Below, piece by piece: positions 33,964 through 45,606 of a DNA stretch of 64,000 nucleotides. The DNA is from Meghimatium bilineatum (lineage: Eukaryota > Mollusca > Gastropoda > Stylommatophora > Philomycidae): assembly GCA_034231615.1 (NCBI GenBank), contig CM067317.1:18334673-18398672 (forward strand), given 5' to 3'. The notes under the pieces are model-generated. The model was not told the origin of the DNA, made no database searches, and saw only the letters and a list, made by a program, of their open reading frames with translations. A program made the translations under genes and the position numbers. Each line of letters opens with the position of its first letter. Within the stretch, counting starts at the first letter, position 1.

Positions 33964-34212
33964 GATGGACTTAACTTCGGCCAAGCTCTCAGAGTGAAGA
34001 GTATAGAATTCCCTATCAGTCACTAAATTGAGTGCTACCTGGAGTAAGAAGAAGAGGGAGACCTAGAGAAACTCAACTAAGAATCATTAATAGAGAGACA
34101 TGTCAATGAACATAAACAACATCCAAGATCTGAAAGACCTGGCAACACAAAGACAGAAATGGAAAGCTATGGTTTCTGCCCTATGTGTCGCCTATGGCCC
34201 TGGAGGAACATA
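33964..34212 (+). pseudogene. LINE tail fragment (LINE-C-like)
   Basis: Shifting frames read RRRGRPRETQ, then IQDLKDLATQRQKWKAM and VSALCVAYGPGGT, the same tail plan as LINE-C (LATDRQAW..ALCA). Confidence 0.65.
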
Positions 34213-34375
34213 ACAAAACATTGCAATTTAATGAACATTGGTGCCTAATAGTATACTTTAAACTGAGTCTTTCTCGTGCAGTTTTGAAATATTGGTTACT
34301 GCAACAAAAAAAAACACCAAACCGTTAATGACTCGAGTGTAGACAACCATAGCAAGACTGAGAAATACATTGTAA

Positions 34376-34377
<2 letters not shown>

Positions 34378-34443
<66 letters not shown>
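34378..34443. repeat. (AT)n microsatellite
   Basis: About 33 AT units. All Ile/Tyr frames over it are artefacts. A second (AT)n lies at about 34850-34874. Confidence 0.97.
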
Positions 34444-34446
<3 letters not shown>

Positions 34447-34589
34447 TGCATTGTCCGAGCGATAAACAAACAAAACAGAATAATAGGATTATTACGAATA
34501 TTTTGCTTGTAATTATTTGAATACACTGCTGTAGCAAGTTCTCAAGAAGCTATTATCACATACTCTAACATATGAATGCAATTCATTAA

Positions 34590-34830
34590 TTCATTCATTT
34601 TCCTTTTGCGCTAAGTTATCGCATAGGGCAGAGGTCAGATCTCTCCAATTCTGTCTGTTCTCAGCTATTGTGTGCAGTTCTTGAATAATATGGATATTGA
34701 TTGTTTTACTTTCTCTAAGTATTGTACTTCTGAGTGTTTCTTTTGGTCTACCCCTGGCTCTTTTGCGTGTAGCTATCCATTCAAGAGATTAGTCGTGTAT
34801 TTTGTTGATATATGCGCGTAGGACATACCC
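34590..34830 (-). pseudogene. LINE tail fragment (antisense)
   Basis: On minus this reads RKRARGRPKETLRSTI, then IQELHTIAENRQNWRDL and TSALCDNLAQ, a LINE-C-like C terminus. Confidence 0.7.
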
Positions 34831-34842
34831 GATGTAGGACCA

Positions 34843-34874
<32 letters not shown>

Positions 34875-35704
34875 CGACTCGTATATATACACACACACAT
34901 TATGGAGTATTTCATTATACGCCTCATCGCATTTGTCATGGCGCCTACTGAGTCATAATGTTTTATTCAACTTTCTACGGTATTGCATTTGTTGTGGAAA
35001 TGAGCAAAACCATAAGTATGCGTACTGTGTGTTGTATAACACCGTATAAATATCTGATATACGATAATTTGTGATTAAGTCAGGTATAGAACTAATCAAA
35101 AACAAATGTATCCAGAAAATTGATTACGACGCTTGATCGAATGTACAAATGAAGTCTTGACATTTTGCTCTGTGTACTTTGTAATTTCTTAATAACACGG
35201 TAATAGTTAATTCCTTTGCATCATGAATAGTTAATATAGTATTATCATTTACAAATATTTTTTAATCCAACGTATTCCTACACTAACTGTATTGACTAGG
35301 AATTTCAATTATTTGTCAACGGTAATCTCAAGCATCTCTAATCAGAATCGTTGATTAGGTATTAGGTATTAGATATGTTGATTGTCCTCTTCGCACACCA
35401 GACACGTCCATAAGTGCTCAGATCTCCGCTTCAGTAAATCTCTCAGGGCATAACGGCTGATGTTTCCGGTTCTATGTTGGTTCACTGCTCTTTTAGAAGT
35501 CGTTGATTAACAATGTAATATACTCTCTCTGTTTCTAAATCTTCTTACTCAAGATATAAACATTCATATTACACCTACACTTCACTGTACTTTAATGTTG
35601 TTCTTCGTTAGCCGAAACTTCCCTTCCTCTGTAGAATTCATTGATGTTGAAACTTCAACAAGTTATTTATTCAGGAAAATGAGTGATTTTCTGTTTTATT
35701 TGGT
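34875..35704. other. No recognisable feature
   Basis: AT-rich DNA with no frame or repeat that I can support. Confidence 0.45.
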
Positions 35705-35950
35705 CAAATTCCAAACTGTGATATGATGATGTTAATGTTTATATTATCATTGACATTGTTGGGTATCATGCTGGCTGGAATAGGCGACCATGAACTTTCA
35801 CAACTCTCTATTTCTATTAGCTTTCATTAGAATCGCTGTTGATTGCTATTCCCCAATATCAGACTATCTAATATTTTCCCAAATTGTCGTCCTCGATTTC
35901 GCTTGCCTTCTATATTATTTATCGTAAATATGTTCTCCATACATACTTGT
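35705..35950 (-). pseudogene. LINE-D tail fragment (antisense)
   Basis: Minus-strand reading gives MRTSMYGEHI-like, KRSRTTIWENI and a RELWKF.VAYSSQHDT tail, homologous to 6073-6290. The 3' end is again an ATCATCA/TGATGATG run. It adjoins the 31-bp array, whose unit is this LINE's own MRQVCMENI segment. Confidence 0.65.
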
Positions 35951-36880
35951 CTCATAATGTATGTTCTCCATACATACTTGTCTCATAATGTATGTTCTCC
36001 ATACATACTTGTCTCATAATGTATGTTCTCCATACATACTTGTCTCATAATGTATGTTCTCCATACATACTTGTCTCATAATGTATGTTCTCCATACATA
36101 TTTGTCTCATATGTATGTTCTCCATACATACTTGTCTCATAACGTATGTTCTCCATACATACTTGTCTCATAACGTATGTTCTCCATACATACTTGTCTC
36201 ATAACGTATGTTCTCCATACATATTTGTCTCATAACGTATGTTCTCCATACATATTTGTCTCATAACGTATGTTCTCCATACATATTTGTCTCATAACGT
36301 ATGTTCTCCATACATACTTGTCTCATACTGTAAATATGTTCTCCATACATACTTGTCTCATAACGTATGTTCTCCATACATACTTGTCTCATAACGTATG
36401 TTCTCCATACATACTTGTCTCATAACGTATGTTCTCCATACATATTTGTCTCATAACGTATGTTCTCCATACATATTTGTCTCATAACGTATGTTCTCCA
36501 TACATACTTGTCTCATAACGTATGTTATCCATACATACTTGTCTCATAACGTATGTTCTCCATACATACTTGTCTCATAACGTATGTTCTCCATACATAC
36601 TTGTCTCATAATGTATGTTCTCCATACATACTTGTCTTATAACGTAAATAAGTTATCCATACATACTTGTCTTGTTCTTCTTCTTCAGCGTTCATTCTTA
36701 AACTCCCGCTGGATCTCTCTTGTAGCAGGACTACTAGACCTCCAGCAGGATGTAGTCCAGAGAACGGAATGCGTTGTGTCGCCATTTTTTTTGCGCCAAT
36801 GGCCCGACACATTCGTCTTCGGCGGAATACTTGTCTTATAACGTAAAAATGTTATCCATACATACTTGTCTAATAATGTA
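35925..36880. repeat. 31-bp tandem array grown from LINE-D coding sequence
   Basis: About 23 units (core CTTGTCTCATAACGTATG) run to about 36660. The array resumes for one or two decayed units after an S2 insertion (36674-36826). On minus each unit encodes MRQVCMENI, which corresponds to the start of the LINE-D tail (MRQVGLENIV at 6073). Each unit contains GTATG-TTCTC-CATAC, a short inverted repeat. Confidence 0.92.
36674..36826 (-). repeat. S2 SINE-like copy inside the 31-bp array
   Basis: A 153-bp insert begins GTTCTTCTTCTTCAGCG (complement of the GAA tail) and ends CACATTCGTCTTCGGCGG(A). It is flanked by ATACTTGTCTT at 36663-36673 and 36827-36837, an 11-bp match. Because the flank is itself array sequence, the duplication could also be array periodicity. 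Confidence 0.75.
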
Positions 36881-37129
36881 ACAAAAAAAATGATAAAGAC
36901 TATCTCTTTCTGATATTATTAAGTAACCAAGGATAAATCCACAGTGTCAGAAAACAAGCTAACGTACTAAAAATATAAGGGCTGGTGCAACATATTGTGA
37001 CAAGGGGAAAAAACAAAATTATGTAGGGAGTATTGCAGGAATTTAATATAAACCCACTAACAGCAGCAACATAAGCTCACTAAACAGAGACACACAACCG
37101 AAACGAAGGACTTTTGGTTGAAACGTCGT

Positions 37130-37640
37130 TTATAGATATTGTATAATATAGAACAATATACATGTTGCCTCTAATTTTCCACTGTCCTGTATCTTTATTG
37201 TGAAAACCTCGCAGCTATATGTTAGAATCGGTGCTATGTAACTCTGACGAACACCATTCCTCGCCTCTATTGATAGAGACAAGTTACACAGTATATTCTT
37301 CATTTCTAGTGAAACTGCTTTTGGCTGTCCTATTCTGTTTCTTATCTCCGTTGAACTTCTTCCATCTGATGTCACTGTTGTTCCTAAATATTTGAATTGG
37401 TTGACCTATTTGAATATTGAGTCATTCACTTCAATCTCACTGACTTTAATCTCACTTTCTCACTGACGGATTTATTTCTTATAGCTATCACTTCTAACTT
37501 CTTGTTATTTAATAAAATGCCTTTGTCTTTGCTGTTCTCCTACTACTACGTTGATTAGTTCTTGTAGATTTTTCTCATTTTTCGGTAATCAGAATAGTGT
37601 CGTCTACATATCGCAAGCTATTTATGTTATACGGAAACAC
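37130..37640 (-). pseudogene. LINE RT fragment (antisense)
   Basis: On minus, RYVDDTILITEN (YVDD box, near 37610), then FKYLGTTVTSDGRSST (about 37380) and NRIGQPKAVSLEMKNIL, SYIAPILTYSCEVFTIK. RT domains C to E of an RTE/L2-like LINE, with a frameshift between box C and the rest. Confidence 0.75.
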
Positions 37641-37734
37641 TGAAATTCCTTTAATACTATCCTGTATTTGTATGTGTGTATTTTATTGTATATGTATGCA
37701 TAAAATCAGGTTAGTCAGTAGGCATGCTGATCAT

Positions 37735-38010
37735 TGTATGTTGGTATTTGTGGGTTTACTTGTTTTCTTCTGATAGTAGGTTCTGATAGTACATCTGGTT
37801 GATCATTGGTAGTACTCTCCTAATCCAGTAGATATGATCTCTCATTTTGTGGTATTCCACAGCTAGTATCCAATGCATAGCTGGTTACCTTATTCTGGTT
37901 ACACTGTTCAGTCAGAAGTGTTTCTAAGTCTGGTAGTGTTTTCAAACTGAAGTGCATCGAGTACTGATCTTACATCTGTCAGAAAAACTACAAACGGCTT
38001 ATAATGATGA
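37735..38010 (-). pseudogene. Diverged LINE-A RNase H fragment
   Basis: On minus this reads FLTDVRSVLDALQFEN and then a degraded match to the LINE-A stretch from WIPSHCGIPGNEKAD to the QKKQMIKSIRKPQTPTQ region. Clearly more diverged than copies 1-3, so the family has been active over a long period. Confidence 0.7.
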
Positions 38011-38464
38011 TGAGCTATTCCTAAATCTCATTTCGACCGTTGCTGTTCAATGCCCAAACGTCGATAAATGTGTTCATTTGTGACATTTCTGCACTCATTG
38101 TTTGAATATAGCACTAAAACATTATGAGTTCATTCATTGTACTAGTACTATTTCTGGTATGACTCGAGGCTAAACTAGTCTACTTTGAATGGGTGAATAT
38201 CAATTTCACTTGTTTTCCTCATTATATTGTCTTTCCATATTCTCAGCATTGTATGTTATGATTTATAATGTACTCACTGCAGAAATATTGAGATCCAACA
38301 GACGAAATTTGCAACAGGGTAATGAAGTACTGCTAATTACTGGAAACACACTTAATAACACGTACAAATCGATGTTTTGAGCACAAGGCCTTTACCCGGA
38401 ATACATTACAACAACAAAATAAGGATAAGTACGGTACTATTGACGTTCACCCACTACATATATT
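38011..38464. other. No recognisable feature
   Basis: Short frames without motifs. Confidence 0.45.
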
Positions 38465-38600
38465 AACTACATGTTATTCTGTGGGTCTCACCAATATCTC
38501 ACTAGACACACCAACCATGCAACAGTAAACCTTGGTAGATAACATGCCTTTATATTGAGGTTATCTTCTTATAGAAGCTTCATGGCATGTCATCTATACA
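38465..38600 (-). repeat. Dispersed repeat, inverted partner of 32706-32830
   Basis: GTGGGTCTCACCAATATCTC and GAGGTTATCTTCTTATAGAA mirror 32706-32830. Unclassified. Confidence 0.65.
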
Positions 38601-38603
38601 ATC

Positions 38604-38870
38604 CCGTAGTCGTAACCTTCGATAACAGTTACCATGTTGTTCCGACGGGCCGACGTTGTGCTTGAACTAGCTACGGGCACGGTTTTGGTGGGCGGAACAA
38701 CAAATAAACCTGTTGCAAGGGCCAGAGCTGTGCCCTGATGTCAACGTCTGTTTTGGCGGCATTGGACTCGAAACTCCATCGAGTTGAATGGCTGCTGGAA
38801 CAGAGGGCGGAGCACTTATGGAAATGCCCCACGTGCTGTAAGGCCAGTTTCTAATCAAGAATCAAGATAT
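38604..38870 (+). repeat. SINE-like repeat with AATCAAG tail, copy 1
   Basis: Matches 54097-54346: GACGGGCCGACGTT, GAGCTGTGCCCTGATGTC, GAACAGAGGGCGGAGCACTT, then a tail of AATCAAG repeats. GC-rich for the region, with no coding frame in common. The first 45 bp also occur inverted at 40260-40325, so the 5' border is uncertain. I see no convincing tRNA-type A and B boxes. Confidence 0.7.
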
Positions 38871-38879
38871 GAGACGAAC

Positions 38880-40400
38880 TGATAGTTTGATTTATTCACC
38901 CATTGTATGCCTTTGCTCTGACAAGGTGCATTGCAGCCAGAGAACTGTTCCTCGTATAGGAATACCATTCCATTACCACACTTTGTGTCCGTTGATCTCA
39001 TACCTAGTTTCTTCTGCATGAGCCATGTTGGGTAACGGTGACTTTCGAATTAGACTCAGGGTTGATACATCTTCCTAGGTGAAGCGATGATCTGCCAAAC
39101 ACATTTGGGATCTGAGATTTGACCTGTGCATTTTTCACACACTCGCCTCGCCCGTTTGTTATGGCCCTCCAGTCCATCACCCGGCGAGGCCTGTGTATTT
39201 TGACTCTTCGCCATTGCGTAGGTAGAGGACGCATATTTCGGACGAGGAGCTTTGCAGTGGTCTCTTAGGTACTGAGCATAATTCTCTCTGTAGGTGCTGT
39301 GTTGGGCAACGGCTAGTCAAGTTGGGCTAGATTTGCAGTGTCCTCAATGACAAGGACTTGCTTCCCCTCTAAGTTGCCCACAGCATTTGGAATCCGAGTC
39401 TCATCATAATTTTGAACAATGTGCTCCCCGACATTTGTTCAAAACTTGTCATGTGTACAATGGGGAGCTGTATTCAAAGCTTGTTTCCATACTCAGGGGT
39501 TAATGTTCAAGATGGCGTTCCATTACCTGAGTCATGACTTCTACTTTGAATGTGGTCAATTTGTGATGGGACATATGAGCCTCTGTGTGTTCTCGAGTAT
39601 GAACAGCACTTCTATCACTCGGTCTGGTGCTGGACATTTGTAGCTTCGTTGTCACTATATCGATTCACGTACACAACTCTGCCATCTAACGGGTGTTGCC
39701 TTTTTCAGATTCGGTATGTACTCATGGGATCACCATATCTTAGCGGGACATCATCCATATCGGGACATTGACATTGGTCGCAGTTTTTCTGCATTCTTGT
39801 TTGACGGATACGGAATGCACAGATGCCTTACGTTACTGTATGCTGACAGTTCTGCTGGGTGAGTTGACGTAGACGTCTCGAAGATATTGCTTCTCTCTTT
39901 GCAGAAATTCTTATTCCATCAATCGCCTTCACGAACTGTTTTTCTGTTGCCAGGGTGCACTATGGGGAGGTACTTTTAGGATTTAGGTTATCTGCTAACC
40001 CTGGGTTCGCCGAGAGCAATGATGCTGTACCCTTTGCACCCCATATATATATGACCAGCATGACCAGGGCAGTAAATAAATATCTGGACAACTGAGTTGT
40101 TCAATAAGTCCCATCATTCTTTTCTTAGAATGAACTTTTCTATCTTGCGCAACATGCTTTGAGAGTCTGTATTACCGAGTGTGTTAATGCATCAGTTATC
40201 AACCACCAATTAAGAGCTGCTGTAACTCCCTCTATCTCCATCCTCATGCTCGATGCACAACGTCGACATGTCGAAACAACATGGTAACTGTTATCGAAGG
40301 TTATGACTACGAGATTCTCAGGAAAAAGCGAAATCACAAGCACATGTAATGTGACCACTCATGACGCCATCTTTAACCGGAAACCTCGTGAGATTTCTTC
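38880..40400 (-). repeat. Unclassified dispersed repeat U1, longest copy
   Basis: 38880-39395 is homologous (inverted) to 16540-17140; 40030-40210 to 23640-23900; 39980-40040 to 58370-58440 (GGTTATCTGCTAACCCT). These overlaps define a family at least 1.5 kb long with five partial copies here. Frames such as 39004-39234 (minus) are not conserved between copies. No RT, transposase or integrase motif recognised. Confidence 0.6.
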
Positions 40401-40854
40401 CTCAGTCTAGATTTTTGAACTAATTATTGTAATTTTAGTCGTAGTTTCTATAACATTATTGTAAAAATAAATTTGGGTTTTTAGCATTATCTCAACCTTT
40501 AAAGCCTGGAGTAGGAGTGCACTAACTTCCAAAAATTAAATCGGAATAGAGAGAGAGAGAAATTATGAGAATAATGATATGGAGATGGAATGTGAGATGT
40601 CAAAGAACATGAGAACAGAACAACAGAAAGTGATGAATCGATATAGATATCGGGCATATCATCATATTTTGTATGTATTAACAATATACTTGTTTAAAAT
40701 GAAATTTCAATCTACGATTTAGAATTACGAGCAGTGTTAGCTCCTGAAATAATGCTCAGTATAATTGAAAGAAGATTGATCATCACTGAAGTCGAATTTA
40801 ATCAATTAAAATAATTAGATGGTTTTATAATACGTTTTACAGTTTCTGGATTGT
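40401..40854. other. No recognisable feature
   Basis: AT-rich with a short GA run near 40545. No gene. Confidence 0.45.
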
Positions 40855-41105
40855 CAATCAATAAACCCGTAACCATTCAGTGTCGTAGGGGTACCACATT
40901 TGATGCTTCAGCACAGAGTCCTCCAGCGAATTCTATCCTCAGCGATGCGGATGAGTGTGGAAATATCTTGCACTATCCATTCCTTGATATTGTCTGTCCA
41001 TGCCTTTATTTGTCCTCCTCTGCTTCTTTCACCCTCGACAGTTCCCTGCAGTATTGTTTTTGACAAGGAATCGTGCCTGCATACATGTCCGAACCAAGCT
41101 AGTTT
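40855..41105 (-). mobile_element. LINE-E 3' fragment (antisense)
   Basis: Reverse complement of the last 250 bp of the LINE-E copy at 26590-27072, at roughly 90 percent identity by eye. It includes the CAEAS..VV/LRP end and TGATTGA-type terminus, here as CAATCAATAAAC. A 60-bp block (ATTAAAATAATTAGATGG) is duplicated on both sides (40804 and 41137) and may be a pre-existing duplication. Confidence 0.8.
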
Positions 41106-41234
41106 TCTGGATTGTACTGAACTTTAGTCAATTAAAATAATTAGATGGTTTTCTAAAACGTTTTACAGTTTCTGGATTGTACTGAACAATAATTATAGAT
41201 TTGGCGGATACACACTGATTCTGGTTGACATGTA

Positions 41235-41496
41235 ATCACATCCGTGTATAATCGTCCCCGAAATGGGAGCAACAAGTAGCTACCATGCATGTCGTACGAA
41301 GCGACTAAAAAGGTTTGTGGTGGAGTTAGCTGTTCCATCCCTTAGAAGGCAAAGTGACCCAGAGACAGTTCTAAAGTTTGGTGTGTCATATAGAAAAGCG
41401 CAAATGTCGAGGCCAATCTACAAACTATGATACAGTCCGTTTTCCAGACTACATTCTACTAATCTACAGGAGTTTGAGAACGAACGAATACGAAGA
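41235..41496 (+). repeat. S1 SINE-like copy, diverged
   Basis: In the sense direction it contains CCGAAATGGGAGCAAC, CGAAGCGACTAAAAAGG, TTAGCTGTTCCATCCC, CAGTCCGTTTTCCAGACTAC and AGGAGTTTGAGAACGAACGA. The GAA tail is degraded. Confidence 0.6.
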
Positions 41497-41621
41497 TTTA
41501 ATCATATAAAGAGACTAGCATTGATATTTAATTATAGTAGACTAGTGCATCCTTGGAACAAATCCATTGTCCTGCTCGAAATTTGTCATAACAAGAACCT
41601 AGCTTGAACAGTTACAGATGA

Positions 41622-41721
41622 NNNNNNNNNNNNNNNNNNNNNNNNNNNNNNNNNNNNNNNNNNNNNNNNNNNNNNNNNNNNNNNNNNNNNNNNNNNNNNN
41701 NNNNNNNNNNNNNNNNNNNNN
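41622..41721. other. Assembly gap, 100 N
   Basis: Exactly 100 undetermined bases, the conventional size for a gap of unknown length. Order and orientation across it depend on scaffolding. Confidence 1.
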
Positions 41722-43853
41722 TATCATTAACTGAACACAAGTTATTATACTGGTTGAACGTTTCGTGGAACATAGAACAATGTTAGAACATAAAAGATTG
41801 CCTACGTCTTAATCAACACTTATGAACGTTACTCTGTCGTAGTTGAGCACTTCTCCTACTTACCATCACTTGAAGGGAAGTTAGATTCCTTCAAGAAATA
41901 TCAATCACAGATTACTGTACACGACAGATGATTGACTTTCTCAAAACTGGACGTTAAGGACAGGTTAATAAAGACATATTTTCTACATGTGTAATTACTA
42001 GATACTTGGGAGTTCATAGAATTTGACAGGTTGACGGTTTAGAAAGCATTTTTTTATGTTCTTCTGTTAGATCATTTATGTCGACATTTTTATTTATATC
42101 TTCATTATTTTCGTATAGTCTTATATTGAATCTTATTTTGTTGGTATTTTATTACATCGTGCACGTTCCAACAAAATCTGTAAATCCAACATTATCAAAT
42201 CTAAAAGACAGCTCTGTGGTTAAATTAATGTTGAAGTCTATGTTAAGTCTGAAGGTGTACATATAGATTTTATCTGTAACGTGTGTACTGTTGTTTAAAG
42301 AACAGGATGAATGAAATATCATTTTATCGATACGAACTTTGTTTCTGAAAAACGAATCGAACAAGTAATTTTCGAACTGAAAAATCTCTTACCTCATTCA
42401 ATCTTTCGAGTAAGTAACGAGGTGTATGATGAGTGTGATTATAATTTACATGAGGACGTAACGAGATATAAAATGAGTTTTTTTTTTTAAATGTCTTTCT
42501 GAAGCTCCTGCTGACAAGTATAAAGTAATCTTGAAAACAGAATTCGTTGTGTCCTGATTTCCAGCTTGACTGCGATATCCGACTTCAGTATGTCGTGTCA
42601 CTCGGACACCCCCAAAATTCCTTAGTTGCCTCTTAATAAATGAATCAGAGATTACATAATTGCTATGTTTTGCTACTCTATCAGGCCCATTAGTGAACAT
42701 GAAGATTAAAACAAAATGGAAACCTCTTTGGATTTAGTACTGCCATCTTTCATATGATATGTTATTTTGTTACATTGTGTCTGTACTTCTCCTTCATTCT
42801 ATCTTTATATAGGTGGTTAATGAGTTTACCTCTCTTTTGGCGAGACACGCCACTTTCAACAAGCGGACAACAAAGTCCAAATTAGTTATGGTTATAACAC
42901 ACTCCCACAAAATATTAGAGGTATCAAGGACCCCAGATTATATAGTATTAATTTTTTAAATTTTTTTTTCAATCTTTATTTGCAACAAAAAATATTTACA
43001 AAACCAAATACATTTCAAATGTGCAGTGTGCATTTGTTATGAGATGGATTAAACAACATTCATGAAAAATTTGTGATGAGAGTGTAATGATAAATATAAT
43101 ATGTGAAATAGTATTAAAGTAATATTAAATAATTGCCTAAATGAATTCGAACTTTATTCAGTTTCATGCCATCTCTTATTCTATTTCTTTCGGTCTGTTA
43201 TTGTGTTTCATTCAACTTTCTATTCTGTTTCATGTGATCATCCAATAACTAAACATGTTTATATTGTTGCAGCTCCTATTTCTATTTCTATCTGATGTCC
43301 ATGAATATCACTCAACATAGCATGATGGCTACTAGATAACCTTTCAGTATCCTTTAGATCACAGGAGACGCACGTCTCACGTATGCCAGCATTAACGGTC
43401 TTGATTGAATTAATGCCCCTGTCAGTAGATATTGTATAATTTTGGCAACAAAAAGTGAGCCTGCCCCAGGAGTACACGACACTATATGCAGACTTGTATA
43501 TTACACGTATATGATGATGGTGTTCCTCCTTCGCAGGCGAAGATGAGCATGGTATGAAAAATAAATGAATGAGATGGAAAAAAAAATACTAATAACAATA
43601 AACTGGCAGTTGTCTAATTTAGCCTGTGAGTCCGCAGATGTCCGATGAGTCCGATTCGTGCACAAAAAGTTCTATTGCAGTGCGTGAAGGAGTGCTGAAG
43701 GTTAGGGTTAGGAGAACCTTCGGATCTGTCCTTCCGGTTCGTGCGCTTGTAGATTGCCCGCAGTGTTCTTTCCTTTTCGTATTTCGTGGTGCCAGCAGTG
43801 ATCTGAATGTGCCAGACCGAGCGGCGCTTAGATGATATATTTACATATCTATG

Positions 43854-43856
<3 letters not shown>
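41722..43856. other. No gene recognised; one decayed S1 piece
   Basis: Only 42495-42705 shows structure: a degenerate minus-strand S1 (GACTGCGATATCCGACTTCAG). The rest is AT-rich with short frames, including 43259-43477 and 43626-43835, which carry no motif. Confidence 0.45.

Positions 43857-43942
<86 letters not shown>
43857..43942. repeat. (AT)n microsatellite
   Basis: Imperfect AT run with phase shifts. Confidence 0.95.
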
Positions 43943-43944
<2 letters not shown>

Positions 43945-44829
43945 TACGAAATAGGACCGAGGTTTATGATGTGATATTACAGCATCTTCCTAATCAAATA
44001 GGGACTAACTGTTTATTTATATGCTTGACTTGTATTTCTCTTCTCTATGTGTCTATTTGCATGCGTGCTTTCGGGGTAGTTATATCTGTTAGTTGCTTCG
44101 TTTAAATGGCCAAGAATTGCAGATTATTGTGATTCTGCATTTTGTTGTGCAATGGAAGAATTTTTCTATAGAGTTTTTATAGGCCCAGAACCGAACCATC
44201 AGCGGATTGTAATTTTATGGAGAAAAAGCACCTTCATTATTATAAACAAGGGGGGGGGGGTGTTTTAGCAGACTCAGGTATCATTTATTTAGAGATAAAA
44301 CTTATGATGTCACGGCCCACTAGCTGTAGTATTTGTGTATACTGAAACCCAGTTATCTTTGAGAAAATGATAATTTTCTTCAAATAATGTAGTCGATTGC
44401 ATCTCATGTTTTGGAGGATTATACTCTATTCCACAAAATTCTACACGAAACTTTCCATGCTGTAGGCAACGGTCTTTTAACCTGTTGGCAAAGCGTGGAC
44501 ACTGTAACGAATCTATATGTAGACGTTTCACCTCTGTCTGGACACTGGACACTGATTTATAATGTTTCAATGTGTGTTAGTTACTCGACATATCAGCATC
44601 ATGACTCTTCCAATAAATGATCTGATCACACAGTCAGTATGTCCTTTAGCATGTGATATCTAGTTGCTCCGATTCTGTGTTGATTGATAACTCTAGTATT
44701 TATTCCTATACGCAGCTCTTTTTGTGCAGCACCGCGCTTCCGTCCCAGGGTCTGAATTCTAGCCACAGACTTGGAAGAAGGAACACTCCCGATATCTTTT
44801 AATTGGTGTAACTATTTGGTTGAATTCAC
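43943..44829. other. No recognisable feature
   Basis: A G10 homopolymer near 44250 is the only conspicuous element. Confidence 0.45.
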
Positions 44830-45300
44830 AATATCGGCATTGAACACAATATTCGCATTTAACACAATATTGGCATTGAACACAATATCGGCATTGAACA
44901 CAATATCGGCATTGAACACAATATCGGCATTGAACATAACATCGGCATTGAACACAATATCGGCATGGAACACAATATCGGCATGGAACACAATATCGGC
45001 ATGGAACACAATATCGGCATTGAACACAATATCGGCATTGAACACAATATTAGCATTGAACACAATATCGGCATTGAGCACAATATCGGCATGGAACACA
45101 ATATCGGAATTGAACACAATATCGGCATGGAACACAATATCGGCATGGAACACAATATCGGCATGGAACACAATATCGGCATTGAACACAATATTGGCAT
45201 TGAACACAATATTGGCATTGAACACAATATCGGCATTGAATATAATATCGGCATTGAACACAATATCGGCATGGAACACAATATCGGCATGGAACAAAAT
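44830..45300. repeat. 18-bp tandem array, about 26 units
   Basis: The unit is CGGCATTGAACACAATAT, with a recurring TTG/TGG variant. Because 18 is a multiple of three and the unit lacks stops in most phases, five overlapping open frames on both strands run through it. These are artefacts of periodicity and not genes. Confidence 0.97.
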
Positions 45301-45595
45301 AGCCTTCCTTCCAAGCTGACAATAACACCAAGGTGACACTATCGTTCAACGAGTCTCCAATCAGTCACACCAATGTACATCATGGTGCAACGCTTGTAAG
45401 ATGATGGTACAGATGAAAATCAAGTCTATTGTCCTGTAAGACATTTCCTGAAGCCGATTGTGATTCTGACTACAAACCCCAAGTAACAGAGATAAATATC
45501 AGACTAAGACGTTACGAAAAAGCTCCATGCCCATCAGATATGGCACTGCAGGAATACCATCAGAATACAGCATGGACATGCAGAACAAGTTTAAT
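45301..45595. other. Spacer before LINE-A copy 2
   Basis: No feature recognised. It ends in the LINE-A target duplication ACATGTACAGT (45596-45606). Confidence 0.5.
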
Positions 45596-45606
45596 ACATG
45601 TACAGT

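Noticed and set aside
34258-34537. Ile/Tyr repeat frames on minus
   Set aside because: Product of the (AT)n run.
35925-36660. CRISPR-like repeat-spacer pattern
   Set aside because: It is a contiguous 31-bp repeat derived from LINE coding sequence, without spacers.
44771-45349. Several overlapping hexapeptide-repeat proteins on both strands
   Set aside because: The 18-bp array has no stop in most phases, and there is no other sign of coding.
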